A stretch of 64,000 nucleotides of DNA from Streptomyces endocoffeicus (GTDB lineage: Bacteria; Actinomycetota; Actinomycetes; Streptomycetales; Streptomycetaceae): NCBI RefSeq assembly GCF_016741935.1, contig NZ_JAERRG010000003.1, forward strand, positions 248,001-312,000, written 5' to 3'. Shown here in pieces: positions 9,358 through 17,138 of this stretch (positions within the stretch are counted from its first letter, which is position 1; each line of letters begins with the position of its first letter). The position numbers were made by a program, and so were the translations under genes. The notes below the pieces were generated by a model that searched no databases, had not been told where the DNA came from, and saw only the letters and a program-made list of their open reading frames with translations.

Positions 9358-10710
9358 ATGCCTACCACTCACACCGACGTCACCACGACCGAGGTCGAGG
9401 TGGCCACCGACGCCGTCGCCCTGCGCAGAAGCGTTGCCGCGGGAGCCGTCGGCGTGTTCGTGCACTGGTTCGACTGGGCCGCCTACGCCTATCTCGCCGG
9501 TACGGTCGCGACCGTGTTCTTCCCGGACGAGAACAGCACCACCGGACTGCTCGCCGTGTTCGGCGTGTTCGCCGTGTCCTTCGGCATCCGGCCCATCGGT
9601 GCCATGGTGTTCGGGCCGCTCGGCGACCGGATCGGCCGCAAGCGCACACTGTCGCTGGTCATCTTCATGATGTCCGGCGCGACCCTGGCCATCGGTCTGC
9701 TCCCCGGCTACGCCGCGATCGGGGTCGGCGCCCCGGTGCTCCTGGTGATCCTGCGTCTGGTCCAGGGATTCGCGGCGGGCGGCGAGTTCGGCAGCGCGGC
9801 GAGCTTCCTCGCCGAGAGCGCCCCCCGGCACCGCCGCGGATTCGGGGTGAGCTGGCTGGAGGTCGGCTCCCTGCTGGGCTTTCTCGCCGGTTCGCTCGTC
9901 TACCTGCTGCTGTCGACCGGGCTCGACGAGGCCCAGCTGACCTCCTGGGGCTGGCGCGTCCCCTTCCTCATCTCCGCGCCGCTCGGCGTCATCGGCTTCA
10001 TCATCCGCAACAAGATCGAGGACACCCCCGAGTACCGGACGCTCGAGGCCAACGACGCCGTGCCGCGCACCCCCGTACGGGAGCTGCTCCGCCACCACAA
10101 GCGGCAGCTGCTCCAGGCGGCGGGCCTGATGGCGGCCATGCATGTGCCCTTCTACGCGGTGCTGACGTACCTGGTCACCTACGAGACCGACCACCTGGGG
10201 CACTCGGCCGGCAACGCGGCCCTGCTGTCCACGGTGATCTCGCTGCTGGGGCTGGTGCTGGTCCCGGTGTTCGGCCTGCTGTCCGACCGGGTGGGACGCA
10301 AACCGGTCTTCGTCGGCGCCACCGCGGCCCTCCTGGTCCTCGCCACCCCGGCGTTCCTCCTCATGCGGACCGGGCTCGCCGGAACCTGGATCGCCGGTCT
10401 GCTGCTCGGTGCGATCCTCGCCGCGATCCTCGGCACGTACGCGGTGTGGTCGGCGGAGATCTTCCCCACCCGCACCCGCCAGAGCGGCCTGTCCATCGCC
10501 TACAACCTCACCGCCGCCCTGTTCGCCGGCACGGTGCCGTACCTGATGACCGTGCTCATCTCCGCGACCGGCTCCACCCTGCTGCCCGGCCCCTATCTGA
10601 TGGTGTTCGCGGCCGGCGGTCTCATCGCCGCCCTGTCCCTGAAGGAGACCACCGGGTCCGCCCTGCTGCGCCCCGAGGACGTCGCCGACGCGTCCCCCGA
10701 GCACCCGTAG
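9358..10710 (+). CDS. MFS transporter, metabolite:H+ symporter (MHS) type
   Basis: A 450-aa 12-TM major facilitator protein of the MHS subgroup (shikimate, proline/betaine, dicarboxylate importers). Family motifs visible are GPLGDRIGRKR in loop 2-3, RLVQGFAAGGEFG, and LLSDRVGRKP in loop 8-9. ATG at 9358 has a strong AAGGAGG. It closes the monooxygenase/RidA/DUF1028/M20 operon and probably imports that pathway's substrate, likely an organic acid or amide. Confidence 0.88.
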   Translation: MPTTHTDVTTTEVEVATDAVALRRSVAAGAVGVFVHWFDWAAYAYLAGTVATVFFPDENSTTGLLAVFGVFAVSFGIRPIGAMVFGPLGDRIGRKRTLSLVIFMMSGATLAIGLLPGYAAIGVGAPVLLVILRLVQGFAAGGEFGSAASFLAESAPRHRRGFGVSWLEVGSLLGFLAGSLVYLLLSTGLDEAQLTSWGWRVPFLISAPLGVIGFIIRNKIEDTPEYRTLEANDAVPRTPVRELLRHHKRQLLQAAGLMAAMHVPFYAVLTYLVTYETDHLGHSAGNAALLSTVISLLGLVLVPVFGLLSDRVGRKPVFVGATAALLVLATPAFLLMRTGLAGTWIAGLLLGAILAAILGTYAVWSAEIFPTRTRQSGLSIAYNLTAALFAGTVPYLMTVLISATGSTLLPGPYLMVFAAGGLIAALSLKETTGSALLRPEDVADASPEHP

Positions 10711-10770
10711 ACGCCGCCGCATAAGGTCGGCACCGGCACGGACACCGATCACCAGGCGCGGGGGTCACGC

Positions 10771-11694
10771 ATGACGTCACCGGTGGGTTTCACCCTCCTG
10801 CAACTCCGCTACTTCCTCGTCGCCGCCGAGCGCGGTTCGATGACGGAGGCGTCGGGGGCGCTCCACATCGCGCAGTCCGCCGTGTCCGCGGCCATCCACA
10901 ACCTGGAGCGCGATCTGCGGGTGCAGCTGTTCATCCGCCGCAGGGGGCGGGGACTGACCCTGACGCCCGCGGGGGAGCGGCTCCAGAGCCATGCGCGGGA
11001 GCTGCTGGTCCGTGCGCGCGAGGTCGAGCGGGAGGCCCGGGGAGACGGTGAGACCATCTCCGGGCCGGTGGCCGTGGGCTGCTTCGTGACGCTGGCCCCG
11101 TACTATCTGCCGCCCCTGTTCAGCGAATGCACCCGCCGCTACCCGGGCATCGAGATCGACGTGGTGGAGGCGGAGACCGATCAGCTCGTCCAGGCCCTGG
11201 GCGCGGGGCGCATCGACTTCGCCCTCACCTACGGCCTCGGTCTGTCGGCCGAGCCGGACCTGCTCAGCGAGACGATCGCGCGGGCCCCGGCCTACGTCAT
11301 CGTCCCGGCCGATCATCCGCTGGCCCGGCAGGGCACCGTGGAGCTGGCCGAGCTGTCCGCGGAACCCCTCGTCCTGCTCGACCTGCCGCACAGCCGCGAC
11401 TACTTCCGCTCGCTGGTGGCCGCCACCGGCACCGCCCCGGATGTCCGCTACCGCACCCGGAGCTACGAAACGGTGCGTTCCCTGGTGGCCAGGGGGCTCG
11501 GATACTCCGTGCTGAACCAGCGGCCGGCGACCAGCCAGACCTACGGCGGCGGCGAGATCGCGGAACTGGAGCTGCGGGACGGCAGCCCCCCGCTCGAAGT
11601 CAAGATCGCCTCGGTGAAGGGCATGACCCAGACCGCCCGTGCCCAGGCCGTGATGGGGCTGCTGCGGGAGGTCGCCGCCCCCGCGGTCCCGTGA
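10771..11694 (+). CDS. LysR-family transcriptional regulator
   Basis: A 307-aa LysR-type regulator with an N-terminal winged HTH at residues 5-65 (FTLLQLRYFLVAAERGSMTE) and a C-terminal effector-binding domain. It starts 60 bp after the MHS transporter gene on the same strand, so it is probably the pathway-specific activator of the upstream catabolic operon, though it could act elsewhere. It converges with the phosphatase gene, 13 bp away. Confidence 0.87.
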   Translation: MTSPVGFTLLQLRYFLVAAERGSMTEASGALHIAQSAVSAAIHNLERDLRVQLFIRRRGRGLTLTPAGERLQSHARELLVRAREVEREARGDGETISGPVAVGCFVTLAPYYLPPLFSECTRRYPGIEIDVVEAETDQLVQALGAGRIDFALTYGLGLSAEPDLLSETIARAPAYVIVPADHPLARQGTVELAELSAEPLVLLDLPHSRDYFRSLVAATGTAPDVRYRTRSYETVRSLVARGLGYSVLNQRPATSQTYGGGEIAELELRDGSPPLEVKIASVKGMTQTARAQAVMGLLREVAAPAVP

Positions 11695-11707
11695 CGGACC
11701 GTTCGCG

Positions 11708-13843
11708 TCAGGCCGACAGCCCGCGGTGCTCCCCGTCGGCCGCGCGGCTGCCGTCGTCGGCGCGGGTCCGGGCCATGAGGAGAGCGATGTCGTCCTCCGG
11801 GGGAGCGTCCGTGATCATCCTCTCGATGACGCGGGCGCACAGGTCCTCGAGGCTCGCCGAGGGGCGATGCAGCGCGGCGAGCAATCGGTCAAGACCGGCG
11901 TCGATGTCGCCGTGCCGGGTCTCCACCAGGCCGTCGGTGAAGAAGGCGAGCAGGCTCCCCCCGGGGAGCTCCAGGTCGACGGATTCATAGCGTCCGGTGC
12001 CGATTCCGAGCGGCGGGCCCACCGGTGTGTCGGCGATCCTGGCGTGGCCGTCGGGGGCCACCAGCACCGGTGGCGGATGTCCGGCGCGGGCCAGGGTGCA
12101 GACGCGGGTGGCCGGGTCGTAGACGGCGTAGAGGCAGGTTCCGCCGGTGATCGACGAGTACCCCGGGGACCAGGTGCCCGTCTCGGCGAGCCGGGCGGTG
12201 ACCTTGTCCAGGTGGTCGAGCAGCTCCGCGGGATGCTGGTCGAGGGCGGCGAGGGTGTGGACCGCGGTGCGCATCCTGCCCATGGCGGCGGCCGCGTTGA
12301 TGCCGTGGCCGATGACGTCGCCGATGACCAGGGCGATCCGGTCGCCCGGCAGCTCGATGGCGTCCATCCAGTCCCCGCCCACCCCTTCGTGCCGGTCCGA
12401 CGGCAGATAGCGGCCGGCCAGGTCCACCGCGGCGCCGCCCGACAGCTCCTGCGGCAGCAGACTGCGCTGCAGGGCGAGGGCGGCGGCCCGCTCCCGTGTG
12501 TACCGGCGGGCGTTGTCCAGGCTCAGCGCCGCTTGGACGCAGAGTTCCTCGGCCAGCAGCAGATCGTCCTGGGAGAAGGGCACGGCGTTGTCGGTCCGGG
12601 TGAACACGGCGATCCCGAGGATGGTGCCGCGGGCCCTGAGCGGGATCATCATCACCGAGTGCATGCCGGTGTCGTGGATGAGCTGTCTGCGCTGGGGGTC
12701 ACGGTCGAGCCAGGTCCCCGGACCGGTCCTCATGGCGGGCTCGAAGTAGGACTGGTCCCCGTACAGCGCGGTGAGGAACGGCGATCCGGGCGGTACGTAC
12801 ACCACGTCCCCCACCAGGAAGGCGGCCTCGGGCATACCGCCGTGGATGGAGGACTGACCCGCGCGGCGGAAGACGGGGATGCCGGAGGGGGCCTCGGACA
12901 TCCGCTTCAGCGGCTCCCCACCCAGCGGAACGGCATCGGCCAGATCCACCGTGACGTAGTCGGCGAGGGCGGGGACGGCCATGTCCGCGAGTTCCTGCGC
13001 GGTCGTCATCACATCGAGTGTGGTGCCGATCTGGTTGGCCGCCCTGCCGAGCAGCGCCAGCCGCTCGCGCTCCCCGCTCCTGGTGATCAACGAGACGGTG
13101 CACACGCCCAGTGGACCACCGCCCTCGGGGGCGAGGGGAAAGACCGAGGAGGAGAAGACGACCTCCCGGCCGTGCTCCGGCGACACCCACCGCAGCACAT
13201 GGTCGCCGACCGGCTCCCGCGAGGTCAGCACCCGCCGTATCACCGGCTCGATGGTGGTCCGGTCGAAACCACGCACGGCACGCCGCGTGGACCGGGTGGG
13301 CGCGTCCACCTCGGAGCGGCCCACGATCTCCCGGCAGGCCCGGTTCGCCCACAGCAGCCGGGTGCGGGTGTCCCACACCGCCACGGCCAGCGGTGACCGG
13401 TCCAGAAGCGCCGCTTCGGCGTCGGCGGTCCGCACTCCGTCCGGCGCCCCCGTGACGGCGACGAACCAGCAGCTCGTACCGTCTCCACCGGTCAGCGCGA
13501 CGGTCTCCACCATCAGCCGGAGGTGCTCGCCGTCCCGGTGCCTGACCTTCACGACGGCGTTGGCGGCCCGCCGGCCGCCCCGCTTCCCCATGTCTCCCGG
13601 AGCCGAGGACCACCGCACCGCTTCGACGGGGGTCTCCAGCAGCTCCCGCACCGGCAGCCCCACGACGTCCTCCGCACGGTGTCCGAGCAGCCGCCGGCAG
13701 CCCTCTCCCCACGCCAGGATGGTGCCGTCGGAGCCCAGGAGAGCGAGGGCCGGAGCGGGCGCCTCGGGCACGTCCGCGAAGCCGGCCGGCATCCGCTTCG
13801 CCTCGGCATTCGCCTCGGAATCGGCCCCGGCTCTACCCGCCAT
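11708..13843 (-). CDS. PAS-PAS-GAF-PP2C (SpoIIE/RsbU-type) serine phosphatase
   Basis: A 711-aa sensory phosphatase. Two PAS-like segments occupy about residues 25-110 and 130-250 (LLDRSPLAVAVWD begins the second), a GAF domain about 290-450, and a PPM/SpoIIE phosphatase domain from about 475 to the end, with the metal-binding sequence GVGGDWMDAIELPGDR and VIGDVIGHG. Such proteins dephosphorylate anti-anti-sigma factors in partner-switching stress pathways. No anti-sigma or anti-anti-sigma gene is adjacent, so partners lie elsewhere. The ATG at 13843 has GGAGGG 7 nt upstream; the frame continues to 14578 but only as shadow of the DUF899 gene. Confidence 0.87.
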   Translation of the reverse strand: MAGRAGADSEANAEAKRMPAGFADVPEAPAPALALLGSDGTILAWGEGCRRLLGHRAEDVVGLPVRELLETPVEAVRWSSAPGDMGKRGGRRAANAVVKVRHRDGEHLRLMVETVALTGGDGTSCWFVAVTGAPDGVRTADAEAALLDRSPLAVAVWDTRTRLLWANRACREIVGRSEVDAPTRSTRRAVRGFDRTTIEPVIRRVLTSREPVGDHVLRWVSPEHGREVVFSSSVFPLAPEGGGPLGVCTVSLITRSGERERLALLGRAANQIGTTLDVMTTAQELADMAVPALADYVTVDLADAVPLGGEPLKRMSEAPSGIPVFRRAGQSSIHGGMPEAAFLVGDVVYVPPGSPFLTALYGDQSYFEPAMRTGPGTWLDRDPQRRQLIHDTGMHSVMMIPLRARGTILGIAVFTRTDNAVPFSQDDLLLAEELCVQAALSLDNARRYTRERAAALALQRSLLPQELSGGAAVDLAGRYLPSDRHEGVGGDWMDAIELPGDRIALVIGDVIGHGINAAAAMGRMRTAVHTLAALDQHPAELLDHLDKVTARLAETGTWSPGYSSITGGTCLYAVYDPATRVCTLARAGHPPPVLVAPDGHARIADTPVGPPLGIGTGRYESVDLELPGGSLLAFFTDGLVETRHGDIDAGLDRLLAALHRPSASLEDLCARVIERMITDAPPEDDIALLMARTRADDGSRAADGEHRGLSA

Positions 13844-13862
13844 CCCGATACCCTCCGTAGCC

Positions 13863-13874
13863 ACCGATATCGGT
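13863..13874. promoter_or_regulatory. Perfect 12-bp palindrome ACCGATATCGGT
   Basis: It lies 19 bp upstream of the phosphatase ATG, just before its ribosome-binding site, so it is well placed for a repressor or as part of the leader. Confidence 0.4.
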
Positions 13875-13974
13875 CGATGTTCTGCAAAAAGGGTAACGCG
13901 CCCGGACGCGGTCGGGGCTTGCCGATCGGAGTGGCCGGCCACCGATGAGTTCGGCGACCGAGCGGGGTCTACAC

Positions 13975-14000
13975 CTACATATCGCAAACTACATATCGCA
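13975..14000. promoter_or_regulatory. 12-bp direct repeat CTACATATCGCA, two copies
   Basis: Copies at 13975-13986 and 13989-14000 (period 14 bp) lie 33 bp upstream of the DUF899 start in an AT-richer stretch. This looks like a tandem protein-binding site in that gene's promoter. No regulator is assigned. Confidence 0.45.
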
Positions 14001-14032
14001 CGCCACACACCTGATCGGGAAGGGACCATGGC

Positions 14033-14719
14033 ATGACCACCAACGCACTGCCGTCCGTCGTGGACGCCGACACCTGGCGGCGTGAGCTCGAAGCGCTGCG
14101 CGTCCGGGAGAAGGCCGCGACCCGGGAACTCGACGCGATCGCCGCCCAGCGCCGCCGCCTGCCGATGGTCGAGATGCCCGACTACACCCTCGAGGGCGCG
14201 GACGGACCGGTTCGGCTGGTGGACCTCTTCGACGGCAGGAAGCAGCTGATCGTCTACAACCACATGTGGTTCCCCGGCGAGCAGTGGCAGTGTCCGGGCT
14301 GCACGGGGTTCACCTCGCAGTTCACCAGGCTGGAGTTCCTGGGCAACTACGATGCCCGGTTCGTCATCGTCACCCAGGGCCCGATCGACGAGGCACTCGC
14401 CTACAAGCGGCGGGTCGGGAACACGATGGCCTGGTACTCCACGGCGAACAGCCCGTTCGGTACCGACGTCGGCGCCCCGCCCGGCGGCGGATTCGCCGTC
14501 AATGTGTTCCTGCGCGACGGCGACACCGTCTACCGCACCTGGCACACCAACGGCCGTGGCACCGAGCAGCTCAGCCACTCCTTCGCGCTGATCGACCTGT
14601 TGCCGTACGGGCGGCAGGAGGAATGGCAGGACTCGCCCGACGGGTGGCCACAGCAGTCCACTTACAGCCGGTGGGCCGGCTCCGAGGACATCGCCGCGCT
14701 CTACGGTCAGGGCAAGTGA
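14033..14719 (+). CDS. DUF899 thioredoxin-like protein
   Basis: A 228-aa DUF899-family protein, a cytosolic thioredoxin-fold relative of unknown reaction. A CPGC redox-type motif (QWQCPGCTGF) follows YNHMWFPGE near residue 80, and the conserved C-terminal region includes YRTWHTNGRG. The ATG at 14033 follows GGAAGGGACC. It is monocistronic, with a direct-repeat motif upstream, and converges with a TetR gene 6 bp away. Confidence 0.85.
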   Translation: MTTNALPSVVDADTWRRELEALRVREKAATRELDAIAAQRRRLPMVEMPDYTLEGADGPVRLVDLFDGRKQLIVYNHMWFPGEQWQCPGCTGFTSQFTRLEFLGNYDARFVIVTQGPIDEALAYKRRVGNTMAWYSTANSPFGTDVGAPPGGGFAVNVFLRDGDTVYRTWHTNGRGTEQLSHSFALIDLLPYGRQEEWQDSPDGWPQQSTYSRWAGSEDIAALYGQGK

Positions 14720-14725
14720 CGCGCC

Positions 14726-15298
14726 CTAGTCGAGCGTGGCCAGTGCGGCGCGGAGTTCGTCGAGGGTGTGGCGGGTGAGTTCGGTGAGCGTCTGCTTGCT
14801 CGCCGGATCGGCCCACTGGTCGAAGGCGTCGTAGAAGGCGCGGATGCCCAGGTCGGCGGCGAGGCTCGCGGTCGGTTCCGGTACGCCGCGCTGGTGGAGC
14901 GCGTCCGTCATGGCCTCGGCGAGTTTGGCGCGCTTCAGGGCGGAGCGCTCCTGTAGTTCGGTGTGACCGGCGATGACCGGGCGGAGCCTGGCGCCGACGT
15001 CGCGGCGGTCGTCCGTGAAGGTGGCCGTGAGGGCGTCGAGGGCCGCGCGGACCGCTTCGAGCGGTGTGGCCGGGCCGGGTGCCGCGTCGATCGCGTCGGC
15101 GATGAGCCGGGTGTGGATGTGCTGGCCGGCGAAGAGCACTTCCCGCTTGTCGCGGAAGTGCCGGAAGAAGGTGGTCTTGGTCAGACCGGCTCGATCGGCG
15201 ATCTCGTTGACGGTGGTGGCGTCGTAGCCCTGCTCGGTGAACAGCTCCAGTGCGGCGCGCACCAGCCGTTCCTGTGCGTTCGGTTCCCATCGAGCCAT
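14726..15298 (-). CDS. TetR-family repressor of the adjacent epimerase gene
   Basis: A 190-aa TetR regulator: HTH at residues 8-55 (RLVRAALELFTEQGYDATTVNEIADRAG by position, ending TKTTFFRHFRDKREVLF) and a variable ligand-binding C-terminus. The start MARWEPN at 15298 has no clear ribosome-binding site; TATGCT six nt upstream on the coding strand could be the -10 of a leaderless transcript. It is divergent from the NAD-dependent enzyme at 15411 across a long inverted repeat. Confidence 0.86.
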   Translation of the reverse strand: MARWEPNAQERLVRAALELFTEQGYDATTVNEIADRAGLTKTTFFRHFRDKREVLFAGQHIHTRLIADAIDAAPGPATPLEAVRAALDALTATFTDDRRDVGARLRPVIAGHTELQERSALKRAKLAEAMTDALHQRGVPEPTASLAADLGIRAFYDAFDQWADPASKQTLTELTRHTLDELRAALATLD

Positions 15299-15311
15299 GC
15301 GCACAGCATAA

Positions 15312-15367
15312 GTGATGTGACTTGGTAACGTCACTTCGGCTATGGTGACGGTACCAAGTCACATCAC
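15312..15367. promoter_or_regulatory. Double TetR operator (23-bp inverted repeat)
   Basis: Arms 15312-15334 and 15345-15367 match at 22 of 23 positions around a 10-bp centre. Each arm contains its own 18-bp palindrome of form GTGACTTGGTAmCGTCAC (GTGAC/GTCAC half-sites, 8-bp spacer), so two dimer sites face each other over the divergent promoters. Confidence 0.75.
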
Positions 15368-15410
15368 CTCGCTCCGCCCTGGGCGGAGCATGCCTCCAGG
15401 AGAGCTACGC

Positions 15411-16295
15411 ATGCGTGTTTTCGTCACCGGTGCCAGCGGCCACATCGGATCGGCCGTGGTGCCCGAACTGCTCCAGGCCGGACACGAGGTCGTCGGCCTG
15501 GCGCGGTCCGACGCCTCGGCCACCGCCGTCAAAGCCCTGGGCGCCGAGGTGCGCCGTGGCGACCTCGACGACCTGGACGGGCTGCGCGAGGCCGCGGCCG
15601 ACGCGGACGCGGTCGTCCACCTCGCGTTCAATCACGACGCCATCCCCGCCGGGAAGTTCGCCGAGGCGGTGGCGGTCGACCTGGCCGTGGTGCGGACATT
15701 CGGCGACGCGCTGGCCGGCACCGGCAAGACCCTCATCGGCGTCGGCTTCACGCACACCGGCGACGCGCGGCGCGACGCGGCGATAGACGCCAACCCCCGC
15801 TCCGCCGTCGGGCGCGCGCTCCACGACTTCACCGAACGCGGCGTGCGGACCGTGCTCGTCGCGATCCCGCCGGTGACACACAGCACGCGGGACAGGGGCG
15901 GCTTCATCCCGACGCTGATCAAGATCGCCCGCGAAACGGGCGTGTCCGGCTACGTCGGCGACGGCGCCAACCGCTGGCCCGCCGGTCACACCCTGGACGT
16001 CGGCCGCCTCTACCGGCTGGCGCTGGAGAAGGCCCCGGCCGGTTCGCAGCTGTACGCCGCGGCCGAAGAAGGCATCACGGTGCGCGAGATCGCCGAGACC
16101 ATCGGCCGCCACCTGAACGTCCCGGCCGAGAGCATCCCGGCCGAACGGGCCGCGGACCACTTCACGGGCTTCCCGTTCATCACGATGGACATCACCATGC
16201 CCAACGCGGACACCAGGCGATTGCTGGGCTGGGAGCCGGTCCACCCCGGCCTGATCGCCGACCTCGACGACGGCCATTACTTCACCACCGACTGA
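15411..16295 (+). CDS. NAD-dependent epimerase/dehydratase (extended SDR) family protein
   Basis: A 294-aa Rossmann-fold oxidoreductase of the atypical/extended SDR class. The cofactor motif VTGASGHIG is at residues 4-12; no canonical YxxxK pair is evident at the expected place, so it may be an NmrA-like or non-catalytic variant. The ATG at 15411 follows AGGAGAG. It is divergent from a TetR gene with a double operator between them, so it is probably induced by a small molecule it processes. Substrate unknown. Confidence 0.82.
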   Translation: MRVFVTGASGHIGSAVVPELLQAGHEVVGLARSDASATAVKALGAEVRRGDLDDLDGLREAAADADAVVHLAFNHDAIPAGKFAEAVAVDLAVVRTFGDALAGTGKTLIGVGFTHTGDARRDAAIDANPRSAVGRALHDFTERGVRTVLVAIPPVTHSTRDRGGFIPTLIKIARETGVSGYVGDGANRWPAGHTLDVGRLYRLALEKAPAGSQLYAAAEEGITVREIAETIGRHLNVPAESIPAERAADHFTGFPFITMDITMPNADTRRLLGWEPVHPGLIADLDDGHYFTTD

Positions 16296-16322
16296 CACCG
16301 ACGGGCCTGGCCGGGGCGGGGG

Positions 16323-16354
16323 CCGGACGCGGCCGGACGCGGCCGGACGCGGCG
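16323..16354. repeat. Short GGCCGGACGC tandem repeat
   Basis: About three copies of GGCCGGACGC lie between two convergent genes. It may act in transcription termination but no clean hairpin is formed. Confidence 0.4.
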
Positions 16355-16373
16355 CCGTGTGTCGGCCGCCTGC

Positions 16374-17138
16374 TCAGCCCCGGCCCGGGGCCACTCCCGC
16401 CCGGTAGGCGAGGACGACGACCTGGACGCGGTCGCGCAGGTCCAGCTTGGTCAGGATGCGGGACACATACGTCTTGACGGTCTCCCCGCTGAGCACCAGC
16501 TCCGCCGCGATCTCCGCGTTCGAGAGGCCCGCGCTGATCAGCCTCAGCACCTCGTACTCGCGCGGGGTGAGGACCTTCAGCCGTTCGCGCTCGCGCGCCG
16601 CGTCCGGCCCAGGGCCCGGGGCGGGAGCCGGGTCGTCCGCCGCGCGCACCCGGCCCGCGAACTCGCCGATGAGCGCGCGCGTCACGGTGGGCGAGAGCAG
16701 TGAGTCGCCGCGTGCGACGGTCCGTACGCCGTTGACCAGTTCCGCGGGCGGTGCGTCCTTCAGCAGGAAGCCGCTGGCACCGGCGCGCAGCGCCTCGTAT
16801 ACCAGCGCGTCCACATTGAACGTGGTGACCACGAGGATCCGGGTGCTGGGCGTCGTGCCGGGGCCGGCCAGCCGCCGGGTGGCCTCGATCCCGTCGAGCA
16901 GCGGCATCCGGATGTCCATCACGGCGACATCGGGCCGCAGCGCCTTCGCCGCCTCGACCGCGGCCTGCCCGTTGTCCGCCTCTCCCACCACCTCGATATC
17001 CGGCTGGGCCGAGAAGATCGTGACGTAGCCGGCCCGTACGAGGGCCTGGTCCTCGCAGATCAGCACACGGATCGGAGCGCCGGAGTCCGCCGGGGGGAAG
17101 GGCGGGAGGGGGAGTGGCGGAGGGGGCCCCGCGGTCAT
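16374..17138 (-). CDS. NarL/LuxR-family response regulator
   Basis: A 254-aa response regulator. After a Pro-rich N-terminus of about 20 residues comes a receiver domain with acidic pocket ED at 29-30 and phospho-acceptor Asp75 (VAVMDIRMP), then a LuxR-type HTH near residues 190-245 (LTPREYEVLRLISAGLSNAE). Its ATG overlaps the kinase stop as ATGA, so kinase and regulator form a translationally coupled pair. The regulated targets are not evident; the divergent CPBP protease gene is one candidate. Confidence 0.9.
   Translation of the reverse strand: MTAGPPPPLPLPPFPPADSGAPIRVLICEDQALVRAGYVTIFSAQPDIEVVGEADNGQAAVEAAKALRPDVAVMDIRMPLLDGIEATRRLAGPGTTPSTRILVVTTFNVDALVYEALRAGASGFLLKDAPPAELVNGVRTVARGDSLLSPTVTRALIGEFAGRVRAADDPAPAPGPGPDAARERERLKVLTPREYEVLRLISAGLSNAEIAAELVLSGETVKTYVSRILTKLDLRDRVQVVVLAYRAGVAPGRG

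Noticed and set aside
8911..10752. 613-aa open frame on the - strand over the MHS transporter
   Set aside because: Gly/Glu/His-rich shadow of a well-supported transporter on the + strand.
13844..14578. Extension of the PP2C phosphatase frame to 956 aa
   Set aside because: It overlaps the DUF899 gene on the opposite strand and lacks domain content.
15312..15367. Insertion-sequence terminal inverted repeats
   Set aside because: Only 10 bp separate the arms and there is no transposase; placement between TetR and its target marks an operator.
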